From assembly GCF_000426065.1 (NCBI RefSeq), contig NZ_AUEQ01000019.1:61194-125193 (forward strand): a DNA stretch of 64,000 bases, in the 5' to 3' direction. Position numbers and translations under genes: made by a program. Below the pieces are notes generated by a model. The model was not told the origin of the DNA. It did not search any database and saw nothing but the letters and a program-made list of their open reading frames with translations. Shown one piece after another: positions 1-9,312 of the stretch (positions are counted from its first letter, which is position 1; each line of letters starts with the position of its first letter). The DNA comes from Mycobacterium sp. URHD0025 (GTDB lineage: Bacteria > Actinomycetota > Actinomycetes > Mycobacteriales > Mycobacteriaceae).

Positions 1-198
1 CGCGATGTCGCACAACTGCAGGTCCTGGCAGCGGGCGCTGTGCCAGAGCAACCAGGCGATGCTGTTGGCCTCTGGGGTGGGGCGATAACTCGAGACCTCC
101 TCGGTCAGCCCCTCGGTCAGATCGTCGACGTGCTCGATGAGCCGGGTGAACGCGTCGCGCAGCAGTTCCCGGACGGCATCGGAATCAGCGGCAGCCAT
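1..198 (-). CDS. DinB/DUF664-like protein, 5' part only
   Basis: This is the first 66 codons of a gene that runs off the left edge of the window, starting at ATG 198-196. The N-terminus forms an amphipathic helix (RELLRDAFTRLIEHVDDL) followed by SIAWLLWHSARCQD. A helix carrying W-H-x-x-R-x-Q-D is typical of the DinB/DUF664 four-helix metal-binding fold, which includes mycothiol-dependent and damage-induced proteins; the His would be a metal ligand. The catalytic role cannot be assigned from the fragment. It is divergent from the kinase gene that starts at 254, with only 55 bp between them. Family membership is inferred from this N-terminal pattern alone. Confidence 0.6.
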   Translation of the reverse strand, partial: MAAADSDAVRELLRDAFTRLIEHVDDLTEGLTEEVSSYRPTPEANSIAWLLWHSARCQDLQLCDIA

Positions 199-253
199 GA
201 CCTCGACGCTACTCGCGGACCGGCCCGGAGCCGTCCCGACTACCATCACCGCC

Positions 254-1774
254 ATGCCGTTGAATGCCGGCGACGTGTTCGCCGGGTACACGATTCGACG
301 TCTGCTCGGCTCGGGTGGCATGGGCGAGGTGTATCTGGCGCAGCATCCGCGCCTGCCCCGCCACGATGCGCTGAAAATCATGCCCGCCGCGCTCACCGGT
401 GACGCCCAGTATCGCGACCGGTTCAACCGCGAGGCCGATATCGCCGCCTCGCTGTGGCATCCCCACATCGTCGGCCTGCACGATCGCGGCGAGTACGAGG
501 GCCGCCTGTGGATCGCGATGGACTACGTCGACGGCACCGATGCCGCACGACACGTGCGCGAGCGGCACCCCGGCGGGATGCCGCTGCAGGAGGCGGCCGA
601 GATCGTCACCGCCATCGCCGAGGCCCTCGATCACGCCCACGAGCGCAACCTGCTCCACCGCGACGTCAAACCCGCCAACATCCTGCTGACCGGGCCGGAA
701 GCCGCTCGGCGCCGGATTCTGTTGGCCGACTTCGGTGTTGCCCGCCGGATAGACGACATCAGCGGAATCACCGCCACCAACATGGCGGTGGGCTCGATGG
801 CGTACTCCGCCCCCGAGCAGTTGCTCGGGCAGCCGCTGGACGGAAGAGCCGATCAATACTCATTGGCGGCCAGCGCATTTCAGCTCCTGGCCGGGCACTC
901 TCCGTTCCATCATTCCAACCCCGCGGTGGTCATCAGCAAGCAGCTCAACGAGCTCCCGCCGAGCTTGCGCATCGTTCGGCCTGAGCTGGCCGACCTGGAC
1001 GCGGTGTTGCTCAAGGGCATGGCCAAGGAACCCGGCAGCCGGTTCCAGCGGTGCGGCGATTTCGCGAAGGCTCTCGCCGGCGAGAGCGCGACCGCCCCGG
1101 TCAGGCGGCGGCCCCTCACCCCGCAACGGTTGTCGCCGCCGCCGGTATCGGCCGAGCCCCCGCGGGTCATCGCGGCCCCGGCCTTCACCACACCCCCGGC
1201 GTTCACCACAACCCGCCCGTCGGCCGGCACGGCGCACCCCTCCCCTGCCTGGTCTGGCCCCAGCCCCCAACCTCGACAGCCCCAGAAGCGCGGTGCCGCA
1301 AGGTTTGTGATGCCGAGCATGCTGGCGGTGCTGCTGGTGTGCGCCGTCGGTTTCGCGATCAGTCAGTTCGGCCGCACCACGCCGGTGGCGCGCACCACGC
1401 CGTCGTGGCAGCCGTATGTCGAGGCCGCCCGGACCTTCGCGCTGCACACCGTCACGGTGAGCGCGGACACGGCCGACAGCGATCTCGAGGCGATCATGGA
1501 CGGCGCCACCGATGAGTTCCGTGCCGACCTCAGGAGCCAGGCCCCGGCGATCAAACGCAAGGCCAGGGAACTGGGCGTCAAGACCGACGGAACGATCACC
1601 GGGGCCGGCGTCGAATCGTTGTTCTCCGATGAGGCGGTCGTGCTCGTCACCGTCGACACGAAGGTCACCGTGACGAGCAATCGGGTGGGCGTGGTCTCAC
1701 TGCAGCGGATGCGGGTCACCGTGGAGCATGTCGACGGCGGCTACAAGGCCTCGAAGCTGGAGTTCGTCAACTGA
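254..1774 (+). CDS. Membrane Ser/Thr protein kinase (Pkn family)
   Basis: A eukaryotic-type kinase of 506 aa. The kinase domain covers about residues 10-270: glycine loop GSGGMGEVY (19-27), ATP-binding Lys in ALKIM (about 41), catalytic loop HRDVKPANIL (about 134) and DFG (about 158). A Pro/Thr-rich linker leads to one transmembrane helix (about 352-375) and a 120-residue extracellular domain. That domain looks like the VirB8/NTF2-like fold of Mce-associated proteins, and the protein encoded immediately downstream has the same type of domain. The ATG at 254 is chosen because MPLNAGDVFAGY is the usual Pkn N-terminus; upstream ATGs in frame lie in the divergent gene. The stop overlaps the next start (TGATG). 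Substrate and signal are unknown. Confidence 0.9.
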   Translation: MPLNAGDVFAGYTIRRLLGSGGMGEVYLAQHPRLPRHDALKIMPAALTGDAQYRDRFNREADIAASLWHPHIVGLHDRGEYEGRLWIAMDYVDGTDAARHVRERHPGGMPLQEAAEIVTAIAEALDHAHERNLLHRDVKPANILLTGPEAARRRILLADFGVARRIDDISGITATNMAVGSMAYSAPEQLLGQPLDGRADQYSLAASAFQLLAGHSPFHHSNPAVVISKQLNELPPSLRIVRPELADLDAVLLKGMAKEPGSRFQRCGDFAKALAGESATAPVRRRPLTPQRLSPPPVSAEPPRVIAAPAFTTPPAFTTTRPSAGTAHPSPAWSGPSPQPRQPQKRGAARFVMPSMLAVLLVCAVGFAISQFGRTTPVARTTPSWQPYVEAARTFALHTVTVSADTADSDLEAIMDGATDEFRADLRSQAPAIKRKARELGVKTDGTITGAGVESLFSDEAVVLVTVDTKVTVTSNRVGVVSLQRMRVTVEHVDGGYKASKLEFVN

Positions 1775-2286
1775 TGCAGGCACGCACACGAGGCTGGACG
1801 CTGCTGGTCGTCGTGCTCATCGTCGGGACCGTCGCGGCCGCCGGCCTGGGATTCTGGCAGCTCTCGGTCAAGGGCCGCCCGGCGCCCGCACCGATCGCCG
1901 ACGACGACCGAGCGCGCGAGCAGGTCACCGACTTCGTGGCCACCAACGTGGTCAAGGTGCTGAGCTTCACCCCGACGACCAGCCGGGCGGACATTGACGC
2001 GGTGACCGAGCTGCTGACCGGCTCAGCGGCCGACGAGTACCGCAAGACGATCCGGGCGAAGGCGGACAACGTCACCCAGACCGCCACGGTCCGCAACACC
2101 GGCGTGGAGTCGCTGACGGCCGATGAGGCGACCGCGGTGGCGTTCGTCGACCAGACAACCGAGGCCGCGGGTGACAGTGCCCAATCGACCGACGGTGCCC
2201 AAACGACCAAGGATGCGCTGGCCTATCGGGTCAGCCTCACCCGCGTCGACGGCGACTGGCTGATCTCGGAATTGGAACAGCTGTAG
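1774..2286 (+). CDS. Mce-associated-like membrane protein
   Basis: A 170-aa protein with a short cytoplasmic N-terminus, one transmembrane helix at about residues 8-28 (LLVVVLIVGTVAAAGLGFW) and an extracytoplasmic domain. The domain has the alternating pattern of Mce-associated proteins (FVATNVVKVLSF, then ITELL/DEYRKTI, then a final VDGDWLISELEQL strand). The neighbouring kinase's extracellular domain has matching features (GVESL..DEA, VDGGYKASKLEFVN), so the two look like paralogous sensor domains. It is translationally coupled to the kinase through a one-base stop/start overlap, so the two are probably made together and may interact at the membrane. No enzymatic motif is visible. Confidence 0.75.
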   Translation: MQARTRGWTLLVVVLIVGTVAAAGLGFWQLSVKGRPAPAPIADDDRAREQVTDFVATNVVKVLSFTPTTSRADIDAVTELLTGSAADEYRKTIRAKADNVTQTATVRNTGVESLTADEATAVAFVDQTTEAAGDSAQSTDGAQTTKDALAYRVSLTRVDGDWLISELEQL

Positions 2287-2289
2287 CGG

Positions 2290-2682
2290 CTACGGCGCTG
2301 CCGGGGCCGCCCCGTGGAAGACCGCCTCAACGTTGTTGCCGTCGGGATCGCGGACGAAGGCACCGAAGTAGCCGGGGTGGTACTCGGGCCACAGCCGCGG
2401 TGCATGCAGCGACTCGGCGCCCAGTGTGAGCGCGGCCTCGTAGAACGCCGAGACCGCGTCCACGCCCGCGGCCTGGAACGCCACGTGGATTTCCCGGTTG
2501 GGGCCCTTGGCATCGCCCGCGCCGGCATCGGCGATCCAGAAGGCCGGGTGCCCTTCCGTGCCGTAGCCGATGGCCACGCCGTAATCGAGCTGCCGCGTGT
2601 AGCCCAGCACGCCCAGCACGGTGTCGTAGAACTCGGTGGCCTTGGGGAAATCGCAGCAGTTGATGCCGAAGTGATCGATCAC
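2290..2682 (-). CDS. VOC (glyoxalase/dioxygenase) family protein
   Basis: A small single vicinal-oxygen-chelate protein, about 130 aa from a GTG start giving VIDHFGINCCDFPKATEFYD, the usual N-terminus of this family. Two beta-alpha-beta-beta-beta modules are visible. The second ends in FVRDPDGNNVEAVFH, where Glu is the usual metal ligand, and His of DHFGI would be the first ligand. Substrate is unknown; members include glyoxalases, extradiol dioxygenases and resistance proteins. An in-frame ATG 30 bases upstream (2712) is possible but adds a basic extension not seen in relatives. It is convergent with the membrane-protein gene that ends at 2286. Confidence 0.8.
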   Translation of the reverse strand: MIDHFGINCCDFPKATEFYDTVLGVLGYTRQLDYGVAIGYGTEGHPAFWIADAGAGDAKGPNREIHVAFQAAGVDAVSAFYEAALTLGAESLHAPRLWPEYHPGYFGAFVRDPDGNNVEAVFHGAAPAAP

Positions 2683-2771
2683 GGGCCTGATCCTGGCACG
2701 GCGCACCGACAACCCCGCGAATTTCGGCCAACCCCATGGGCATACACAGCTGGGAGTCGTAGGTTAGTTAG

Positions 2772-4505
2772 ATGAGCTACGACCTGTGCATCCGTGGCGG
2801 CACGATCATCGACGGCCTTGGCGGCGAACCGTATGTGGGCGATGTCGCGGTACGCGACGGCATCATCTGCCAAGTGGGTTCCGTGACCGGAACCGCCGAG
2901 CGCGAGATCGATGCGACCGGGCTGCTCGTCACCCCCGGATTCGTCGACCTGCACACCCATTACGACGGACAGGCCATCTGGTCGGACCGGCTCAACCCCT
3001 CCTCGGCCCACGGGGTCACCACGGCCGTGATGGGCAATTGCGGTGTCGGGTTCGCGCCGTGCCGGCCCGACGATCATGACGTGCTGGTCGACGTGATGGC
3101 CGGGGTGGAGGACATCCCCGGGGTCGTCATGGTCGACGGTCTGCCGTGGACGTGGGAGACGTTCCCCGAATTCCTCGACGCCGTAGGGGCTCGACAGCTC
3201 GATATCGATGTGGCGGCGTTCCTGCCGCATTCACCGCTGCGGGTGTACGTGATGGGTCAACGCGGCGTAGATCGCGAGCCGGCCACCACCGAGGACCTGG
3301 CGCTGATGCGCAAGCTCGCCGCCGAAGCAGTGCACTGCGGCGCGCTGGGATTCGCGTCGTCCAGACTGACCATCCACAAGACCGAGAGCGGCAAGCCGAT
3401 CCCGAGTTACGACGCCGGCTATGCCGAGATCGAGGCGATCGCCCGGGGCGTCGACGACGCCGGTGGCGGCCTGATCCAGTTCGTGCCCGATCTGGTCGCG
3501 GGCGACTACGAGCCGGCACTACAGACGGTGTTCGACGTCGCGGCCGACGTCGGATTGCCGGTCACCTTCACCCTGGCCATCGGCAACGCGGGTCCCGCGT
3601 TCTTCGAAGACGCGCTGCGCATGGTGGAGAAGGCCAATCAAAATGCCGCTCCCGACGGTCCCTTCATCACCGCCCAGATCTTCCCGCGGCCCATCGGCCT
3701 GGTACTCGGCCTCGAGCTGTCGGGCAATCCGTTCGTCCTCTACCCGAGTTACCGGGAGATCGCCCACCTGCCGCTCGCGGAGCGCGTCGCCGAGATGCGT
3801 AAACCGGAAGTGCGCCAACGGATTCTGAGTGATTCCTCGGCCAGCGACGGGCATCCGCTGATGTTCGCGGTGCAGGCGTGGGACTACATGTACCCGCTCG
3901 GCGAGGTGCCCGATTACGAACCCGACCCGTCGAACTCCATCGGTGCCCGCGCCCGTGCCCGCGGCGTCGACCCGCTGGAGGAGGCCTACGACCGGCTGCT
4001 CGACGACGACGGGCACGCCATGCTGCTGGTGACGCTGGCCAACTTCCGCGACAACTCGCTCGACACCGTCGCACAGTTGCTGCGGCGCGACGACGTGGTG
4101 CTCGGCCTCGGCGACGGCGGCGCGCATTACGGCATGATCTGCGACGCCAGCTTCCCCACCTACCTGCTGACGCACTGGGTCCGCGACCGGGCCGGCGACA
4201 GGCTGTCGGTGGCCCAGGCCGTGCGGGAACTGACCTCGGTGCCCGCCCGCGTCGCCGGACTGGCCGACCGTGGCCGAATCGCGTTGGGCTACAAGGCCGA
4301 TCTCAACGTCATCGACCACGCCGCGCTGCGGTTGCACCGGCCGGTCGTCGCCCACGATCTGCCCGGTGGTGGGCGCCGGTTGGACCAGACCGCCGACGGT
4401 TACGTCGCCACCGTGGTGTCCGGGCAGGTGATCGCCGAACACGGGGTGCCCACCGAGGCACGTCCCGGTCGATTGGTCCGAGGCAAACAGCCCGCACCCA
4501 TGTGA
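2772..4505 (+). CDS. N-acyl-D-amino-acid deacylase-type amidohydrolase
   Basis: A 577-aa metal-dependent amidohydrolase of the D-aminoacylase/dihydroorotase-like group. The N-terminus has the small beta domain (CIRGGTIIDGLGG) followed by the metal-binding VDLHTHYDGQ (HxH) at about residue 60, a TTAVMGNCGVGFAPC segment, and near the C-terminus GLGDGGAHYG, containing the conserved Asp/His region. It ends with a returning beta domain (ADLNVIDH). Family members hydrolyse N-acyl-D-amino acids or related cyclic amides; the substrate here is unknown. It appears to be a single cytoplasmic gene with its own promoter in the 59-bp spacer after the VOC gene. Confidence 0.85.
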   Translation: MSYDLCIRGGTIIDGLGGEPYVGDVAVRDGIICQVGSVTGTAEREIDATGLLVTPGFVDLHTHYDGQAIWSDRLNPSSAHGVTTAVMGNCGVGFAPCRPDDHDVLVDVMAGVEDIPGVVMVDGLPWTWETFPEFLDAVGARQLDIDVAAFLPHSPLRVYVMGQRGVDREPATTEDLALMRKLAAEAVHCGALGFASSRLTIHKTESGKPIPSYDAGYAEIEAIARGVDDAGGGLIQFVPDLVAGDYEPALQTVFDVAADVGLPVTFTLAIGNAGPAFFEDALRMVEKANQNAAPDGPFITAQIFPRPIGLVLGLELSGNPFVLYPSYREIAHLPLAERVAEMRKPEVRQRILSDSSASDGHPLMFAVQAWDYMYPLGEVPDYEPDPSNSIGARARARGVDPLEEAYDRLLDDDGHAMLLVTLANFRDNSLDTVAQLLRRDDVVLGLGDGGAHYGMICDASFPTYLLTHWVRDRAGDRLSVAQAVRELTSVPARVAGLADRGRIALGYKADLNVIDHAALRLHRPVVAHDLPGGGRRLDQTADGYVATVVSGQVIAEHGVPTEARPGRLVRGKQPAPM

Positions 4506-4536
4506 CAGGTCCGCCACGACGGCGCGTCAACAGAAC

Positions 4537-4542
4537 TATTCT
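4537..4542 (+). promoter_or_regulatory. Probable -10 element, leaderless start
   Basis: TATTCT ends six bases before the ATG at 4549. Such spacing puts the transcription start at or next to the A of ATG, as in the leaderless transcripts common in mycobacteria. No Shine-Dalgarno sequence lies before this ATG, which agrees. Confidence 0.4.
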
Positions 4543-4548
4543 CACGTC

Positions 4549-4926
4549 ATGAGCGTGAAAGTGGATCTCAACCAGCTGGCCGACAAGCTGACGGACTACA
4601 CGTTCGCCTACCTCGTCACCGTCGACGACGACTACCACGCACACACGGTGGCGGTCGAGCCGCACTTCGTCGACGGCGTCATCGACGTCGGTAGCGTCGG
4701 CGACCATACCCGCAGAAATATCAGCCTGCACGACGCTGTGACCCTCATCTGGCCACCGCACAAGCCCGGCGGTTACTCGCTCATCGTCGACGGCCGCGGT
4801 AAACCGCCGGCCACCGATGACGACACCCCGCATGTCGTTCCCAGTCGCGCGGTTCTGCACCGCAGGCGGGCGGCTCAGTCGTCCAGCTCGGGGTCCAATG
4901 ACTGCGTGGTGCTCTCCGAGAACTGA
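4549..4926 (+). CDS. Pyridoxamine 5'-phosphate oxidase-like flavin-binding protein
   Basis: A 125-aa protein. The first 95 residues form a split-barrel, FMN/F420-binding-type domain: FAYLVTVDDDYHAHTVAVEPHFVDGVIDVGSVGDHTRRNISLHDAVTLIW-type strands followed by GGYSLIVDGRG. This is the pattern of mycobacterial PNPOx-like proteins of unknown substrate. The last 20 or so residues (RRRAAQSSSSGSNDCVVLSEN) are low in complexity and may replace the normal final strand. A catalytic role is inferred from the fold only. It is followed closely by the carboxymuconolactone-decarboxylase-like gene on the same strand. Confidence 0.7.
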   Translation: MSVKVDLNQLADKLTDYTFAYLVTVDDDYHAHTVAVEPHFVDGVIDVGSVGDHTRRNISLHDAVTLIWPPHKPGGYSLIVDGRGKPPATDDDTPHVVPSRAVLHRRRAAQSSSSGSNDCVVLSEN

Positions 4927-4988
4927 GACTGGCCACTCGCCGTACGAAAGTGCCCGCGTCGTACGTTTGTCGGGTGAACCATGACCGC

Positions 4989-5537
4989 ATGACGCGCGTC
5001 GCGCCGCTGGCGCAGCCGTGGAGCGACGACGACGCTGCCGGCATCAACAGTTGGGGTCACCCCGATCGGACGTACGAACCGCTGCTGCTGGTGCGCTGCC
5101 TGCAACGGCACCCGGATCTGGCTGCGCGGCTGCGCAAATTGGGTGAGTCGCTCTACGTCGATGCGCGGCTTCCACCGCGGCTGCGAACCATCGCGATCCT
5201 GCGGATCTGTGCTCTGGTCGGCTGCGAGTACGAGTGGGGTGGGCAGGCCGCGTTCTGGGGACCGATCGCGGGGGTCAGTGAGCAGGAGTGCGACGCGCTG
5301 GTCACCGGCGCCGACGCGGGGTGGAGCGATTTCGAGGCCGTGCTGATCGGTGCCGTCGACGAACTGGAACGCACCGGGTCCTGGACGGGCGAGACGTGGG
5401 ATGCGTTGGGACACAAGCTCGACGATGAACAACGGATGGAACTGCTCGTCGCGCTCGGCTGGTACCGCACCATCTGCACGCTGTGCAATGGCCTGGACCT
5501 GCCCGTCGAAGGGTGGATGCGACGGTGGCCGGGCTAA
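4989..5537 (+). CDS. Carboxymuconolactone decarboxylase-like protein
   Basis: A 182-aa alpha-helical protein of the CMD/AhpD-like family. The signature helix pair is RLRTIAILRICALVGCEYEWGGQAAFWGPIAG, with a single Cys and the E-W-x-x-x segment where AhpD has CxxC-His. It lacks the second Cys, so a peroxidase role is unlikely and a decarboxylase-like or unknown role is more probable. The start MTRVAPLAQPW is chosen because this is how the family begins; GTG 4974 is an alternative. Its stop overlaps the convergent SDR gene's stop by four bases (5534-5537). Confidence 0.75.
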   Translation: MTRVAPLAQPWSDDDAAGINSWGHPDRTYEPLLLVRCLQRHPDLAARLRKLGESLYVDARLPPRLRTIAILRICALVGCEYEWGGQAAFWGPIAGVSEQECDALVTGADAGWSDFEAVLIGAVDELERTGSWTGETWDALGHKLDDEQRMELLVALGWYRTICTLCNGLDLPVEGWMRRWPG

Positions 5538-6352
5538 CTAGCTGACCGTTCGCGGCGAAGCGCCGGGTGCTGGCGGGCCAGCATCGGCAACAGGATCCGT
5601 CGCGGAATCATCTGGGCCACAAGGGTTGTCAATCGGCTGGGCACTCCGGGGATCACCATGGCGCGGCCGTCGGCGAGGGCGTCGACACCGGCGCGCGCGA
5701 CATCCTCGGACGGCATCCACAATACCTTCGGGAACGCCGCGGCGAACTTCCGCTCGTCCATGCCGGCGGTCCGGAGAAACTCGGTGCGCACCGGGCCCGG
5801 GCACAGCGTCGCGACCGTGACGCCGGTGCCTGCCAATTCGGCGCGCACGCCTTCGGTATAGCTGTGGACGAACGCCTTGGTGGCGGCGTAACCGGACTGT
5901 CCCGGGAACGGGTGGTAGCCGGCGGTGGAGCCGACGTTGAGGATCGCGCCCCGGCCGCGGGGAACCATCTGCTGCACCGCTCGGGTGGTCAGGTCGATCA
6001 GCGCTTCGACGTTCACCCGCACCTGGGCGATCTCGTCGGCGACCGAGGATTCCACCACCGAGCCCATGGTGCCGATTCCGGCGTTGTTGACCAGGATGTC
6101 GACGGTAAGGCCACGTTCGGCGATGGTGTCGAAAAGTGTTGCGCGGGAATCGGGATCAGCGATATCGCAGACAATCGTCTCCACCCTGGTGGTGAGTTCG
6201 GCAGCCAGCTCACGCAGCTTGTCTTCGCGGCGCGCGACCAACGTGACACCGTGACCGCGGCGGGCCAGTTCGCGGGCGATATCGGCGCCGATGCCCGAGG
6301 AGGCACCGGTCACGACGGCGGTGGTGGTCGGTGACGGCAGTGGTAGCGGCAT
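5534..6352 (-). CDS. SDR-family oxidoreductase
   Basis: A 272-aa classical short-chain dehydrogenase/reductase. The NAD(P)-binding TGASSGIG lies at about residues 15-22, NNAG at about 90, the catalytic Ser in LNVGSTAGY and the YAATK catalytic pair at about 155-159, followed by CPGPVRTEF. The R-R-E-D after beta-2 (VARREDKL) suggests NADP(H) preference. The C-terminal hydrophobic and basic stretch (MIPRRILLPMLARQ) resembles mycobacterial acyl/ketoacyl reductases with peripheral membrane contact. The substrate is unknown. It lies downstream of groEL2 on the same strand, beyond the groEL2 terminator. Confidence 0.85.
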   Translation of the reverse strand: MPLPLPSPTTTAVVTGASSGIGADIARELARRGHGVTLVARREDKLRELAAELTTRVETIVCDIADPDSRATLFDTIAERGLTVDILVNNAGIGTMGSVVESSVADEIAQVRVNVEALIDLTTRAVQQMVPRGRGAILNVGSTAGYHPFPGQSGYAATKAFVHSYTEGVRAELAGTGVTVATLCPGPVRTEFLRTAGMDERKFAAAFPKVLWMPSEDVARAGVDALADGRAMVIPGVPSRLTTLVAQMIPRRILLPMLARQHPALRRERSAS

Positions 6353-6392
6353 GGCTTGACGGTACTTCGTCGCGAAGACATGACGAGCGCAC

Positions 6393-6426
6393 GAAAAAGC
6401 CCGGCCCCGCGGACGGGACCGGGCTT
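6393..6426 (-). terminator. Intrinsic terminator of groEL2
   Basis: Read on the minus strand, AAGCCCGG...CCGGGCTT forms a GC-rich stem with a short internal loop, followed directly by TTTTTCG. The stem lies 16 bases past the groEL2 stop. This is a classical hairpin plus U-tract, unusual in mycobacteria, where U-tracts are often missing. Confidence 0.85.
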
Positions 6427-6441
6427 CCTCGAAAAAAGGAC

Positions 6442-8067
<1,626 letters not shown>

Positions 8068-8077
8068 TGCGAAGTGT

Positions 8078-8084
8078 TTCCTCC
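8078..8084 (-). promoter_or_regulatory. Strong ribosome-binding site of groEL2
   Basis: On the minus strand, GGAGGAA precedes the ATG at 8067 by about 10 bases. This near-perfect anti-16S match fits a very highly translated chaperonin. Confidence 0.8.
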
Positions 8085-8181
8085 GGATTGGGGATGCACG
8101 TCTTGTTGGCCGGGCTCAGTGCCCGCGACGGACGACTGGGGTGTGCTCCCGCAGGTGCGGCCCCGGTCTCACCGTCCCGAC

Positions 8182-8208
8182 CTAGCACTCACTGATCGAG
8201 AGTGCCAA
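8182..8208 (-). promoter_or_regulatory. CIRCE operator, proximal copy
   Basis: CTAGCACTC, nine bases, then GAGTGCCAA: one base off the consensus in each arm (TTAGCACTC-N9-GAGTGCTAA). This is the HrcA repressor site controlling mycobacterial chaperonin genes. It lies about 115 bases upstream of the groEL2 ATG. Confidence 0.9.
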
Positions 8209-8213
8209 CTGCA

Positions 8214-8242
8214 TTCTTAGCACTCGACCAGTGCGAGTGCAA
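8214..8242 (-). promoter_or_regulatory. groEL2 promoter overlapping distal CIRCE
   Basis: On the minus strand TTGCAC (8242-8237), 17 bases, then TAAGAA (8219-8214) form a well-spaced SigA-type promoter. Both hexamers lie inside or against the distal CIRCE element, so HrcA binding would block polymerase. Confidence 0.7.
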
Positions 8243-8243
8243 G
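8217..8243 (-). promoter_or_regulatory. CIRCE operator, distal copy
   Basis: TTAGCACTC, nine bases, then GAGTGCAAG: one perfect arm and one arm with two changes. It starts nine bases beyond the proximal copy and overlaps the -35/-10 region. Two tandem operators suggest tight or graded HrcA repression. Confidence 0.88.
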
Positions 8244-8356
8244 GTTTGGGACGCTTGCCCGGAGTTTCTGGGTCCGCCCCTGGCGAAAGTCGCCGATTTC
8301 CACCTCTTGGCTGTTCCCAGCGCGCTCTGGCGACCCCTGGGTAGAACTCGGTGACC

Positions 8357-9157
8357 TCACCGCACAGCGCGCCCCGTCGGGGACACGAACTGCCAGCCCG
8401 CGGCCTGCATGGCGGGGATCGCATCGGCGAACCCCGCATGGGTGCCCGATTGCGGATGGTTCATGTGGGCGATGACGATCGACCCTGGGGCCGCGTTCAT
8501 GACGTTGGACCGCACGGCCGCGGCAGACGCCGTCGCACCGTTGTCGGCGTTGACGGTGAACCCCAACGGTTGCTCACCGAGTTCGTGCACGATCTGGACG
8601 GCCACGTCGTCATAGTGAGCGGTCCCGGGACGGAACCAGGCCGGGGCACGGCCGGTCAGTGCGGTCAGCCGCTGGTGATTGCCCCACACCTCATCGACCA
8701 CTTCATCGGCCGAGCGGGTCCCGGCGATGCCGTACGCAGACCGGCCTGTCACTGACAGCGGCACATGCCGGGTGCCGTGATTGCCGATCTCGAACAACGG
8801 GTTGCCGGCCAACTGCCGCGCCCGGTCCGGGTTTCGGTCAAGCCACTTCGAGTTGAGCATGAGCACCGCGGGCACGCCGTTGCGTTGCAGGGTGTCGAGC
8901 AATGCCTCATCGCAGGCACCATCGCAGGCGTCGAAGGTCAACGCGATCTGGCGGCCGGTGGCTACGAATGACGTGGTGATCCCAGACAGGGCCATCCCCC
9001 ACTGTGTGGGCGTGCGCCGCTTGTCGGTCACTGCGACCGACGGCGGCTCGATCGCGTTGGGGTCGGCGTATGCCGGCCCCGCCCCGCCACGCAAGGCGTA
9101 GCCGGCGGTGACCGATCCGACGACGCTCGCCGCCAGGAACGCGCGCCTGGTGATCAC
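8357..9157 (-). CDS. Secreted polysaccharide deacetylase-like protein
   Basis: A 266-aa exported protein. The N-terminus has twin arginines and a hydrophobic stretch (MITRRAFLAASVVGSVTAGYALRG..AYA-D), a Tat-type signal with likely cleavage after AYA near residue 31. The NodB-like core shows IALTFDACDGACDEALLDTL (the usual TFDDGP region, with the first Asp kept), LFEIGNHGTRHVPLS (metal-binding H-x-x-x-H) and WFRPGTAHYDD. This suggests a cell-wall de-N-acetylase, but the altered TFDAC motif leaves the exact substrate open. It is transcribed toward groEL2's upstream region and stands alone. Confidence 0.8.
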   Translation of the reverse strand: MITRRAFLAASVVGSVTAGYALRGGAGPAYADPNAIEPPSVAVTDKRRTPTQWGMALSGITTSFVATGRQIALTFDACDGACDEALLDTLQRNGVPAVLMLNSKWLDRNPDRARQLAGNPLFEIGNHGTRHVPLSVTGRSAYGIAGTRSADEVVDEVWGNHQRLTALTGRAPAWFRPGTAHYDDVAVQIVHELGEQPLGFTVNADNGATASAAAVRSNVMNAAPGSIVIAHMNHPQSGTHAGFADAIPAMQAAGWQFVSPTGRAVR

Positions 9158-9312
9158 ACGCCGGACGGTAGGCGCGAATCTTGACGCCAGCCCATCGATC
9201 AGCTGTGGATTGGCTGCGACCGTCGTCGCTTTCTACCTCATGGCCGTTCCGCGTGCGGACTAGCGACCCCGGCGTGGAAAGCGGTGCCGAGCCGTCGGCT
9301 ATTTCCCCGCGC

